A DNA stretch of 64,000 nt, taken from Paracoccaceae bacterium. GTDB lineage: Bacteria; Pseudomonadota; Alphaproteobacteria; Rhodobacterales; Rhodobacteraceae. The stretch is from contig OY282431.1 in assembly GCA_958296035.1 (NCBI GenBank), positions 1,615,001 to 1,679,000 of the forward strand, written 5' to 3'. Position numbers and translations under genes: made by a program. Under the pieces are notes generated by a model, which worked only from the letters and a program-made list of their open reading frames with translations, had not been told where the DNA came from and did no database searches. Of this stretch, positions 18,143 through 26,430 are shown piece by piece. Positions within the stretch are counted from its first letter, which is position 1, and every line of letters starts with the position of its first letter.

Positions 18143-19366
18143 CTATGGCCGCACACACCGAAGTGCCTTGGCGACTTCTCCCTGGCCAACCAGACCTGAG
18201 AAACGCGTGTACCGGCCTGTCATTAGGCGTACCTGGCCAGCTATCACTGCCTCGTGCACATCTGCGCGTCTGGCATAAGCTCGCACTTCCTTAGTTGAGA
18301 TACTGCTCGCAACACGGCCCAATTCATTAAAGATATTGTCTGGGACGAGGGCACTTCGAGCAAGTTCGTTAGCCTCATCTTCCACGTCAGGGTTGTTACC
18401 GAACGCACCTGTTTGACCTTCGGTTTCATCAAGAAAAATCCCATCTTCAGACAAGTGACGTTCGACATGAACGCATTCATGCAGCAGCGTGAACCAAAAG
18501 TTGTCGAGTCTGTGGTACCGCAAACTCAAAGCAATTGCGGGTTTGCCGCTCGGAAGCCTAAAACAAGCACCATCAATATGGGTCCTCCGCAAGAAGGGCA
18601 CATAGACAGTTGTTATCCCCGCATGCTTTAGCTTCTGGAAGGCACGTCTTGGACCATCTGAATACAAACTGAGCTTGGCAACTTCCCGACGGAAATCGTG
18701 CCCGACATCCCTAGAATTGAAATCGTACCCAGATTCAAAGCAGATTGCATCGCCCATCGCCTTCATTAACCAGGCGTTGACAGAGTAGGGGTCCGGCTCC
18801 TTGTTCTTGGCACCGCGAAATTGCACACCAGCAAGCAGAGGAGATGAGACCATCGCCGACGCCATCAAGGCTCGAATACACTCCTCGGTCTCGTAAGTTT
18901 TGGGTTTCTTATCGCCGAGCCAACCAAGCTTGAACATTTCATTGATTGGGAACGACTTCCAGTTCACATCAGGGCAGGGTGCCGGAATTCTTGCCTTGGC
19001 CTTTCCGAGCAGCACCTCCGCCGGGATACCCAGCCGTTCATGCAATGCCCGCATCATTGCCAACGACGGTGTCCGTTTGCCATTGAGAACTTCCGAGACA
19101 CGCGACTTGGGCAGGCCGATCAATTTCGCCAGCTGGCTTCTGTTTATGCCAAGCTGATCAATACGGAACTCGATCGCCTCGACTGGAGATGGAAGCTTTA
19201 CCGGGAAGTGCTTACTCTCGAATCGTTCTACCAGGATGGCTAGTACCTCTAAATCAGCCACTTGATCGTCAGAGAGATCATCCAGAGACATTAGCACATC
19301 AATTTGCTCCATGGCCCGGCCATGGTCTCCGAAATCTCTAATTGGTCTGATGTTTAGCTTTTCCAT
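18143..19366 (-). CDS. HigA-type antitoxin fused to ImmA/IrrE-like metallopeptidase
   Basis: A 407-residue two-domain protein. The N-terminal third holds a HigA-like helix-turn-helix (about residues 60-120, with GINRSQLAKLIGLPKSRVS and LNGKRTPS), expected to bind the toxin promoter and neutralise the HigB toxin. The C-terminal part carries a zinc-peptidase motif, LLHECVHVERH near residue 294, of the ImmA/IrrE (COG2856) kind, with a downstream EDEANELARSALVP segment that supplies the third ligand. The start overlaps the end of the toxin gene by 13 bp, giving toxin-first order as in higBA. The peptidase domain may control turnover of the antitoxin or of the complex; that is inference. Two operators lie upstream of the toxin. 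Confidence 0.85.
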   Translation of the reverse strand: MEKLNIRPIRDFGDHGRAMEQIDVLMSLDDLSDDQVADLEVLAILVERFESKHFPVKLPSPVEAIEFRIDQLGINRSQLAKLIGLPKSRVSEVLNGKRTPSLAMMRALHERLGIPAEVLLGKAKARIPAPCPDVNWKSFPINEMFKLGWLGDKKPKTYETEECIRALMASAMVSSPLLAGVQFRGAKNKEPDPYSVNAWLMKAMGDAICFESGYDFNSRDVGHDFRREVAKLSLYSDGPRRAFQKLKHAGITTVYVPFLRRTHIDGACFRLPSGKPAIALSLRYHRLDNFWFTLLHECVHVERHLSEDGIFLDETEGQTGAFGNNPDVEDEANELARSALVPDNIFNELGRVASSISTKEVRAYARRADVHEAVIAGQVRLMTGRYTRFSGLVGQGEVAKALRCVRP

Positions 19367-19674
19367 TTGACTGTTCCTGCGTCGATTTTACCGTACTCAC
19401 GGTGGGTGCCGATAAACTCGATCCTAACCACTCCAGCCTGATAGTTGATCCTTGCTACCAATCTGAAATGGTTCCCCTTTATATTGAAGATTGTTGCCCC
19501 CCTGCCTTTTCCAACTGGTCTGGCCCTGGGATATTGATCTTTCAGATTTGCCGGGCTCTCCCACTTCGCCACCTTGGCCTCCCTGTGCCAGGCGCGAAGT
19601 GCGCCAGCCGCCTCTTGCCCGCGCTTGTGATCTGCGATGAAGCGTTCGATCCTTTCTGTCGAGATGACTTTCAC
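19354..19674 (-). CDS. higB: HigB-type toxin (mRNA interferase)
   Basis: A 106-residue basic protein of the HigB toxin family (RelE/ParE fold), which cleaves mRNA at the ribosome. Recognisable segments are the N-terminal MKVIST, the AWHREAKVAKWESPANLK helix region, GRGATIFNIKGNHFRLVARINY strands and IGTHREYGKID near the C-terminus. It is the first gene of a two-gene operon; the antitoxin follows with a 13-bp overlap. The pair forms a type II toxin-antitoxin module likely held as a genomic stabiliser or defence unit. The promoter region with paired operators lies directly upstream (19682-19721). Confidence 0.88.
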   Translation of the reverse strand: MKVISTERIERFIADHKRGQEAAGALRAWHREAKVAKWESPANLKDQYPRARPVGKGRGATIFNIKGNHFRLVARINYQAGVVRIEFIGTHREYGKIDAGTVKWKS

Positions 19675-19681
19675 AACGCAG

Positions 19682-19721
19682 TTACCTGACTGGTAATACT
19701 TGACAATTACCTTATTGGTAA
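19682..19721 (-). promoter_or_regulatory. twin operators and promoter of higB-higA
   Basis: Two 15-bp palindromes of identical form, TTACC-N5-GGTAA, at 19682-19696 and 19707-19721, spaced 25 bp centre to centre, lie 8-47 bp upstream of the higB start. On the minus strand a plausible -35 (TTACCA) and -10 (TATTAC) with a 17-bp gap sit inside them, so a bound HigA dimer at each would block the promoter. Confidence 0.65.
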
Positions 19722-20098
19722 CTCATTTTGTATCTGTCTTTCCTCGCAAGGAATTGCAAGTAACTATTTGATCGCGAGGTTCTCCAGGATTGCGTCGGTC
19801 TGGGACATTCCTGCATGGATTGAAGTTTCCGATGGCGCGTTGGATCAAGCAGCCGGCCAGTGACGGTTTCGGCTTCATCCGCGGGTTCGTCTTTGATCGC
19901 GTCAGCGGCGTATTTGTGGGTTTCCGGCAGGCCGTATGCGGTGAAGATGAGTACCGCAGTTTCACTATGGCTCTATGATCATGGCACTTCTTCTGGTTGT
20001 CGACACTGAATGCTCCTTGTGCTCTATGTCGAATTTTCTGGCAGTGCCGTTCTTGTGACACACGACACACATCGAATGCTCCCCAGAGGAGAATTCTC
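19722..20098. other. intergenic stretch between two TA loci
   Basis: About 380 bp between divergent higB and fitA. No supported gene. It should hold the fitA promoter; AGAGGAG at 20085-20091 is the fitA ribosome-binding site. Confidence 0.4.
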
Positions 20099-20338
20099 AT
20101 GGCAAGTATTACAATTCAAAACTTAGGCGATGCTGTGAAAGAACGTCTGCGCGTTCGCGCAGCCAGGCATGGCTATTCCATGGAAGGGGAGGCCGGGGTC
20201 ATTCTGCGTAACGCCATTGGCAGTTTAACCGGTTCCCAGTTGTGGAAGAGGTCCCGAGCGCTGGTTTCCACGAGTCAGGGAATTGAACTGGACCTGCTTG
20301 CAAGAAACTCCGACAGGCCAGTGCCGCGCCTTGAATAA
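20099..20338 (+). CDS. FitA-like ribbon-helix-helix antitoxin
   Basis: A 79-residue protein with the start MASITIQNLGDAVKERLRVR, the classic FitA/VapB-type ribbon-helix-helix: a short strand that contacts DNA, then two helices (RAARHGYSMEGEAGVILRNA). It should bind its own promoter and neutralise a PIN-domain FitB toxin. AGAGGAG precedes the ATG with eight bases of spacing. The toxin that normally overlaps its end is present only as a wreck, so this antitoxin is now orphaned. The C-terminal part (after residue 45) is less conserved than usual, which fits relaxed selection. Confidence 0.8.
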   Translation: MASITIQNLGDAVKERLRVRAARHGYSMEGEAGVILRNAIGSLTGSQLWKRSRALVSTSQGIELDLLARNSDRPVPRLE

Positions 20339-20350
20339 GACACTCGAGAA

Positions 20351-20540
20351 TTGATCCTGCTTGATACCAATATCGTATCTGAACTTATGCGGCCGGAATC
20401 TGCGCCAGTTGTTCAACATTGATTTCAAACCATCGCAGAGCGCCCTGTCGGCACAACGATTATTACAATCAGCGAAATCGCTTACCGACTGAACCGCCTC
20501 GCAGACTGACAGCGAACACAGATTTCGTTGGAGCAGTTTG
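20351..20540 (+). pseudogene. FitB/VapC-type PIN toxin remnant
   Basis: Translation from the TTG at 20351 gives LILLDTNIVSELMRPES, the unmistakable N-terminus of a FitB/VapC PIN-domain ribonuclease with its first catalytic Asp. A TGA stands where the family has the Trp of the QHWF segment, and a second TGA follows after RLNRLAD; the ISEIAYRL helix between them is intact. The C-terminal half with the remaining acidic residues cannot be traced. The toxin is therefore dead, next to its surviving antitoxin. Confidence 0.8.
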
Positions 20541-21146
20541 AAATGTGCGTCGGGCTGGAATTGGGTTTGCACAGGGGAAAACTGAAATCGCCAGGCCCTC
20601 GCCACATACGCCGCTTCCGCCTTGCAAACCAGCCAGCCCCCCGTCTATCCGACAACACCGGTCTGCGCATCAGGCTGGTCACCGATCGCAAACACCGCCG
20701 CATCGGGACCATTCTGATCACCGACGAATATCTTCTGAAGTGACCATCTTCGCCAGCTGCCGGATGCACTACCTCGCGTTTTCAAAGCACGACACGCTGG
20801 CCGCCCTCGGCTTCCAGGCCTCGTCCCTCAGGCTCGCCGCTCGCGATCAGTGGATGGCGTAGGGCGGCTGGCCCAGCTCGACTGTGTGCATTGCACGAGC
20901 CTCGTTCTGATCCTTCCCACAGTGATCTGTTTCAATCTCGCCAACTGGTTGCTGTGGCGGTTGCCGGCCGACTTCAAGGGGTGCTTTGGTTGCCATCGTG
21001 ACCACCTCTGCTCGCTCGCCCAGCAGGTCGAGGTCGGTGACCATGAAGCACTCATCATCGGACCCAAGACTGATTGACTCACCATCGTGAATGCTACGAA
21101 CAGAAAAACCACGGCGGCAATCGGCGTGCGCAGTTCTATGCCGCAG
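20541..21146. other. intergenic stretch, possible decayed coding sequence
   Basis: About 600 bp between the toxin remnant and tRNA-Ser. Several open frames exist on both strands but none resembles a family I know. It may include the eroded end of the PIN toxin gene. Confidence 0.35.
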
Positions 21147-21236
21147 TGGCGGAGAGACAGGGATTCGAACCCTGGAGGCGGTTTCCCGCCTACACGCTTT
21201 CCAGGCGTGCGCCTTCGACCGCTCGGCCACCTCTCC
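21147..21236 (-). tRNA. tRNA-Ser (GGA)
   Basis: A 90-nt class II tRNA with long variable arm and encoded CCA on the minus strand. Acceptor GGAGAGG pairs with TCTCTCC (one G-U), anticodon stem CACGC/GCGTG encloses CTGGAAA giving anticodon GGA, and the variable arm forms TAGGCGGGAAACCGCCT. Confidence 0.97.
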
Positions 21237-21770
21237 GTTTGGACAGGAAACTAACATGAAAGGGTTCAGACCACAACAATTTCTGGGTTCAAAACAATCC
21301 AGTTGATGCAATCGATAGCCAGGCCGGCCTGTACTTCAGCCTGCCGGAAGAACTGCAGATTGAGCGAATATCGAGCTAGGTGTGTCACAACAGGTAGACA
21401 TGTTCCAGAGCGCTGTAAAGTTAAGGGAGTGCTCCCCATATAGCGACAAGGATTTGCCCACTATTGCCTCAATCGGCTGACTCGGGCCTATTCAATCCCC
21501 TGTATTCTGCCCCTTTCCTCCCTTGCGTGATAGCTTTTCCACTTGAAAAGGTCTCATTGGGAACGAAACCTTGCCGGATTAAACCGGTGTCACTTCAAGA
21601 TCGGAAATGAAGTTAACCGGGAATTCTGGCCCCCTGCTACTGAGATATTCCCAAAAACAACACCCGACTGGCGCACAGCACCGAAGCCGAATTGGCCGAC
21701 ATGCCCGGTGCCGGTCTGCAACCGCGCGGCGTTACACTCCAGGCCGCACCCGAGCCCCGACAAGCGGCAA
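21237..21770. other. intergenic stretch beside tRNA-Ser
   Basis: About 530 bp upstream of the transposase remnant. The first part should hold the tRNA-Ser promoter. The rest may be decayed 5' sequence of the ISKra4 element, but I cannot align it. Confidence 0.35.
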
Positions 21771-22250
21771 TACTGTCCGCAGGATGGACGCCCTGGCGTG
21801 ACCGCCGGGGCGATGACGGCGCCGGCGTCCAGGGTTGTGCTGTCCTTGTTGACCGAGATAGCGCCACGCAAGCTGGCGGTTCGGTTTCGGCATATAGGGG
21901 GCCTATGTCCATCGGCGAGCCGTTTGCAGCGTCTGGCCGGCGCCTTGCATGCTGCGTGGGCGGCGGCTCTGGCCAGGATACGGGAGACTGCGGTAATCCC
22001 GGAAGAAGCGGTCAGTCATGCAATCTCGCTTGATGGCGTGATGGTACCGATGCGCGGTGAGAAGGGCCGCAAGACGGTCGACTGGCGGGCGGCGTGGTGT
22101 CGTTTCATGACCGTGAAGGCAGGCGTCTGCACACCATCCGCCTTGGCCGCAGGCCGCAGCGTGGAAAGCTGGATCTAAAGCGCTGGCTGGCGGCCGGGAA
22201 GACGCATATCTGCGGGCTATGTGCGGACCAACCGGGGGCGGATGCATGAC
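21771..22250 (+). pseudogene. ISKra4-family transposase remnant
   Basis: Two frames together carry pieces of an ISKra4-type DDE transposase. The first frame has a degenerate CPQDGRPG zinc-like start and the catalytic ISLDGVMVPMRGEKG segment (first Asp) near 22020-22070. After a frameshift near 22090 the second frame reads VVSFHDREGRRLHTIRLGR and KLDLKRWLAA, also typical of the family, and soon stops. A short piece GYVRTNRGRMHD near 22215-22250 recalls the C-terminal region. The rest is missing. No intact terminal repeats were found. Confidence 0.6.
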
Positions 22251-22415
22251 CAGTCGGGTCGCTTTGACGTTGCGCGGGACTGCCTGATGGCCCACAGAGA
22301 GGGTCAGATCAAGGACAACAGCCGTCCCTGCGAGCAGTAGAAAATGGGGGTCAATTTGAGATTAGGATGTGTCGCTATTTGGGATTCACACCCTAAAGCT
22401 AGCCGGTCGCTGGTT

Positions 22416-23450
22416 TCAGAGGGTTTTGGTGACTTTCCGCAATCCGGTTGGCGCATCCGGGTCTTTCCCAAGCTTGAATGAGAGCTCTTCGACAAAACGG
22501 TAGAAAGCAACGGCCTGCAGAAGTGGATCGAACAGCTCATGTCCATCTTGCGGGATCGGCAGTTTGCCAATTGCGTTTCGCGTGCCTGTCTTGAATACCT
22601 TCGCATTCTGACTGCGCATTTTCATTATAGCCACAGCGATTGACCTTGCTGCGGGACCGCTTGCGTCGAAGGCAAGAGCACAAAGGTTTTCATCCGCCAG
22701 CGCAACCGGCCCATGCAATACCTCGGCTGCAGAATAGGCTTCGGCGTGCAGATGACAGGTCTCCTTGAGTTTCAACGCCGCTTCGGAGGCAACGGCCAAC
22801 CCTGGACCGCGTCCAATACAGAAGATAGAATTTGAACGGGAAATGGGTTCAAGAGCTGACGTCCAGCTGCAATTCAATGCTTGGCGAGCCAGCTCCGGAA
22901 GATGCTTGAACTCGGTTTTCAGACCTGCATCCTGCGTCATGCCTGCCACCATGCCAAGTGATGCGAACATCATGCCTATGAAGGACTTTGTAGCCGCAAC
23001 AGCAAGTTCTGGCCCGGCATGGATCGGCAATACGATCTCGGCTCCCTGACCTAGTGGACTGTCAGCTACATTCAGGATCGCAATTGTTTGTGCGCCGCCT
23101 GACCTGGCTGCTTTCTGCAGAGCTGCAAGATCCGGGCTCCCTCCCGATTGTGAAAAGGCGATGGAGGCGTAACCGTCAAGTTTCAGATTTGTGCCATAGA
23201 TGGATGCCACCGATGGACCGAGTGAAGCCACAGGCAGGCCAGTGCGGGTTTCGACCAGATACTTGAAGAAGGTGGCTGCATGATCTGAAGTGCCGCGGGC
23301 ACAGGTGACCATACCATGATAACCCCTCTCGCGAAGGCTGGCACCGGCATCCCAGTATGCATTGAAGTCATTCTCAAGCTGGCGTTCAAGCATAGCAGGG
23401 ATCTCGGCAATTTCCGCGGCGATGCAAGTCCGATACCTGCTGTCGGTCAA
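22416..23450 (-). CDS. double SIS-domain sugar isomerase/deaminase
   Basis: A 344-residue protein with two SIS (sugar isomerase) domains, like the C-terminal half of GlmS but without the glutaminase domain. Motifs are CARGTSDHAA, FSQSGGSPDLAAL (phosphosugar Ser loop), AVAATKSF, GRGPGLAVASEAALKLKE and the C-terminal DPDAPTGLRKVTKTL shared with GlmS and NagB-II. The SGGSPDL form points to the NagB-II/AgaS/FrlB group, enzymes that deaminate or deglycate an amino-sugar 6-phosphate. It is the last gene of the operon and overlaps the ATPase gene by four bases. The substrate is unknown. Confidence 0.85.
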   Translation of the reverse strand: MTDSRYRTCIAAEIAEIPAMLERQLENDFNAYWDAGASLRERGYHGMVTCARGTSDHAATFFKYLVETRTGLPVASLGPSVASIYGTNLKLDGYASIAFSQSGGSPDLAALQKAARSGGAQTIAILNVADSPLGQGAEIVLPIHAGPELAVAATKSFIGMMFASLGMVAGMTQDAGLKTEFKHLPELARQALNCSWTSALEPISRSNSIFCIGRGPGLAVASEAALKLKETCHLHAEAYSAAEVLHGPVALADENLCALAFDASGPAARSIAVAIMKMRSQNAKVFKTGTRNAIGKLPIPQDGHELFDPLLQAVAFYRFVEELSFKLGKDPDAPTGLRKVTKTL

Positions 23451-24187
23451 CGCACACCTGTAATCATTGAGATGATTTCATTCTGGTCAGTGTGCCGGGT
23501 TTCCCGAATGCCTACCTGCTCTCCTCGGCGCAAAACACAAACTCGGTCGGCCAATCGGAACACCTGGTCTAGACTGTGGCTGATAATCAGAATGGCAAGA
23601 TCGCGTTTTCGCAGGGACCGAACGAGGTCCTCAACCCTTGCGGTTTCGGCAACGCCGAGAGCGGCAGTTGGTTCATCTAGCAGGACAAGTTTTCGTGCCC
23701 AGTGTGTTGCTCTGGCAATGGCTATGCCCTGCCTTTGGCCACCGCTGAGATCACGTATGGTGGAAGCGGCCGATGGTATTCGCACATTCAGGTCATCGAC
23801 CAGCGCCTGGCTCGCTCTCCTCATCCCTTCCTTGTCAAGTAATCCAAATGGTTTCTTGGTCAGCTCGCGGCCAAGGAATAGATTCATGTAGACCGGCTGT
23901 TCATCCGCAAGTGCCAGGTCCTGATATACGACCTCGATTCCGAGGCTGCGGGCAGAACTGGCATCCGTGAATTTCACAGTCTTGCCATCCAGCCTGATTT
24001 CGCCAGAGGTGGGCCGATGGACACCCGATATTATTTTCACCAGTGTGGATTTACCTGCTCCATTGTCTCCGACTAGCGCCACGACACTGCCTGGAAACAG
24101 GTCAAGCGAGAAGTCCTGGATAGCGACCAGTCCTCCAAAGGTCTTGTGTATGTTTCTAAGCATCAGTGCTGGTTCTGAAGTCGTCAT
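23447..24187 (-). CDS. sugar ABC transporter ATPase (CUT2 type)
   Basis: A 246-residue single-module ATPase. It has Walker A GDNGAGKSTLVKI, the signature LSGGQRQGIAIAR, Walker B KLVLLDEPTAAL and the switch His in IISHS. Only one nucleotide-binding module is present, unlike the double-module RbsA, as in FrcA-like systems, so two copies should pair. The ATG at 24187 overlaps the TAA of the YhfX gene (TAATG), which makes it a better start than the one 21 bp upstream. With the permease and the binding protein it forms a complete importer for a sugar or sugar conjugate. Confidence 0.92.
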   Translation of the reverse strand: MTTSEPALMLRNIHKTFGGLVAIQDFSLDLFPGSVVALVGDNGAGKSTLVKIISGVHRPTSGEIRLDGKTVKFTDASSARSLGIEVVYQDLALADEQPVYMNLFLGRELTKKPFGLLDKEGMRRASQALVDDLNVRIPSAASTIRDLSGGQRQGIAIARATHWARKLVLLDEPTAALGVAETARVEDLVRSLRKRDLAILIISHSLDQVFRLADRVCVLRRGEQVGIRETRHTDQNEIISMITGVR

Positions 24188-25395
24188 TATTGCGGGTTTC
24201 CCGGCCATAATACTGGTTGTCCAAAACTATTCTCAATGGTGGTAACGCGTGGGCAACCAGCGGAAACGCCCCGAATGCCGACTACAAATGCTCGGGTCAC
24301 GAACGCTTGGCCACGAAATCCAAAAACGACAGAATCACCGGAATGAGGCTCTCGTGGCGGTGAAGCATCGATCATTGCGTAGTAGTCAATCGCTGAATAA
24401 TCGGGGATTTCGACGTCTCGCAGTGCTGAACGGCATACGGTGGGTTCGGATGAAACCAATGACCTGACCTGGTACTTTGGAAACACTGGATCGATATACA
24501 GGCCACCGCCATAACAGTATGCCATGCCACCGTGTTTGTGTGACACCTCGGTAAGGTACAGGACTGCCGGGTCTTCCGGCAAATCCTCCACCGCATGAAG
24601 CGGTGTTGTTCCATGCAACCCGTTGCCAGGCTCACATTGGGTCGCTCCCGCATCTGCCAATGCATGGAGCACGACAGAGGAGGTCGTACCAGGCGCATTG
24701 ACCTCCATGTCAGTATATCCAGCGGCCTTAAGCAAACGATCAGCACGTTGAAGGGTAGCCAGATTGGGTGTGGGTTGGACCGTGCCAGTCTTGTGATCAT
24801 AGAGAAGAGCCGGGAAAGTTGTTATGCCTGCAAATCGCCCGCCGTCGAGTGAGTCAATCTGTCTTGCCACGTCAACAATACGGTCGGCATCAAATCCGCC
24901 TTCATGTCCACGGTAAAATGTATCACCTTTCGCCTGGATACGCGCCAGAAGGTTTTGTACCCTGCCTGCCCTGCAGGATGCAGTGGCGGCCTCTTTTGCC
25001 TTTGTATGGGAGAAGACGGTCCAATAATCCGGTTTCAGAATATTGGCGGCAAACTCAGCTTCCTGTCCTGGCACCTGTACAAGATGGCCGAGATGACCGG
25101 TGGGGAGGCCGGCCTTGTTGCAGGCGATTGCACAGTTCATGTCCACGGCAACAGATCGGTCGATTCCTCCGCTCTTGACCGCTTGGCAAAAACCGGAATG
25201 CCTGCCCACCTGCTTGGTCATCGCAAAAGTGGCAAGCCCGCACTTTCCTGCTTCTTCCTGAAACACACTTGCATTTCTTTCAACGCTGTCCAGGTCAATT
25301 ACATAGGAATTGGCAGGCACATAACCCTGCTGGTGCAATGCCATCGCGGCTTCGACAAATGACGGATTGCGACGAATTAGCAACTCTAGAAACAT
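24187..25395 (-). CDS. YhfX-family PLP-dependent enzyme (alanine-racemase-like)
   Basis: A 402-residue fold-type III PLP enzyme that matches E. coli YhfX along its length as I recall that sequence: MFLELLIRRNPSFVEAAMAL, SYVIDLDSV, FAMTKQVGRH with the PLP Lys, GHLVQVP, the PTPNLATL segment, NAPGTTSSVVLHALA, EPGNGLHGTTPLHA and YCYGGGLY. The function of YhfX is not settled. It lies inside the transporter operon between the permease and the ATPase, overlapping the latter's start, so it must act on the imported compound or its product. In E. coli yhfX belongs to the yhf cluster next to the fructoselysine (frl) genes, which is suggestive given the FrlB-like SIS enzyme here. Confidence 0.85.
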   Translation of the reverse strand: MFLELLIRRNPSFVEAAMALHQQGYVPANSYVIDLDSVERNASVFQEEAGKCGLATFAMTKQVGRHSGFCQAVKSGGIDRSVAVDMNCAIACNKAGLPTGHLGHLVQVPGQEAEFAANILKPDYWTVFSHTKAKEAATASCRAGRVQNLLARIQAKGDTFYRGHEGGFDADRIVDVARQIDSLDGGRFAGITTFPALLYDHKTGTVQPTPNLATLQRADRLLKAAGYTDMEVNAPGTTSSVVLHALADAGATQCEPGNGLHGTTPLHAVEDLPEDPAVLYLTEVSHKHGGMAYCYGGGLYIDPVFPKYQVRSLVSSEPTVCRSALRDVEIPDYSAIDYYAMIDASPPREPHSGDSVVFGFRGQAFVTRAFVVGIRGVSAGCPRVTTIENSFGQPVLWPGNPQ

Positions 25396-25411
25396 GTGAC
25401 CTAATCCCGAG

Positions 25412-26365
25412 CTAGTATCTGGAACCCCTCAGCGAAACCGACACCGCCACTAGGATGATAATTCCCCGGACGATCATCTGATCGGATACTGCAAGCCCCA
25501 TGAGAATGAGTCCATTATTGAGCATGCCCATGAGCAAGGAACCAAACAATGCGCCTATGACCGTTCCCTTGCCGCCATAGAGTGCCGTTCCACCTACGAT
25601 GACTGCCGCAATGACTGTCATGAGGTCAGTCTCGCCGAGTGTGTATTTTGCCGCCTGCAGCCGGCCGGCATACAGCAAACCTGCCAGTCCGGCCATCCCT
25701 CCACAAAGCACAAGTACAGCAAACTTGATTCTAGGAACCTTTATGCCTGAAACCTGTGCCGCACGGGCGTTGTCACCCACCGCGAGCACATGCGCCCCAA
25801 AACGGGTGTTGCGGTAGATAATATGACCTATGAAGACAGCCACTATCGTCCAGATTACCAGTGAGGGAACCATGAAGAGCTTCCCTGATCCAAAAAACCC
25901 GGTAAAACTGTCGTTGATCACCGGGATAGAACGCAGGTTCGTGAATGAACGAGCAATCCCGGCAAATAGACCCATTGTGGCTAGCGTAACCAGGAAGGAT
26001 GGCAACCGGAAATAGGCTACCAGCACGCCGTTGAAAGCACCAATCGCTATTCCGGCTCCAAGCCCTACCAGCACGCCGACAATCATCGTCGAATTCTGCA
26101 TCGCGACTGCGGCCGTGAGGGCTGACACCGCAACTGTAGAGCCGAAACTCAGATCTATTTCACCAGCTGACAGGACGAAGACCAGGCCGATTGCCATAAC
26201 CGTTATCGGCGCAGTCTGAAGTACAATATTGGTGAGGTTTCGTGTTGTCAGGAAGCCATCATCATGCAGTACGACCGCAAAAAACAGAAATATCCCGAGA
26301 AAACCGAAATATATCAAACTCCTTTCGAGATTGAGCTGTCTCAAATTCGAAATCAACTGGAACAC
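25412..26365 (-). CDS. sugar ABC transporter permease (RbsC family)
   Basis: A 317-residue membrane protein with about eight to ten hydrophobic segments. Family landmarks are TNIVLQTAPITVMAIGLVFV, SAGEIDLSFGSTVAVSAL, the GAFNGVLVAYFRLPSFLVTLAT region with the cytoplasmic coupling loop, NTRFGAHVLAVGDNARAAQV and GGTALYGGKGTVIGALFGSL. All are typical of CUT2 permeases such as RbsC. It probably forms a homodimer. It sits between the binding protein gene upstream and the YhfX gene downstream, 16 bp from the latter. Confidence 0.93.
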   Translation of the reverse strand: MFQLISNLRQLNLERSLIYFGFLGIFLFFAVVLHDDGFLTTRNLTNIVLQTAPITVMAIGLVFVLSAGEIDLSFGSTVAVSALTAAVAMQNSTMIVGVLVGLGAGIAIGAFNGVLVAYFRLPSFLVTLATMGLFAGIARSFTNLRSIPVINDSFTGFFGSGKLFMVPSLVIWTIVAVFIGHIIYRNTRFGAHVLAVGDNARAAQVSGIKVPRIKFAVLVLCGGMAGLAGLLYAGRLQAAKYTLGETDLMTVIAAVIVGGTALYGGKGTVIGALFGSLLMGMLNNGLILMGLAVSDQMIVRGIIILVAVSVSLRGSRY

Positions 26366-26430
26366 TTGTCGAACCGCGTTGTCCGCAATTGAGGGCGAAC
26401 TGCAAAGCCTGTCCGCCCTCGAATTTCATG

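Noticed and set aside
20847-21311. Frames over tRNA-Ser reading [16 protein letters not shown]
   Set aside because: Another false translation of a tRNA; no independent coding signal.
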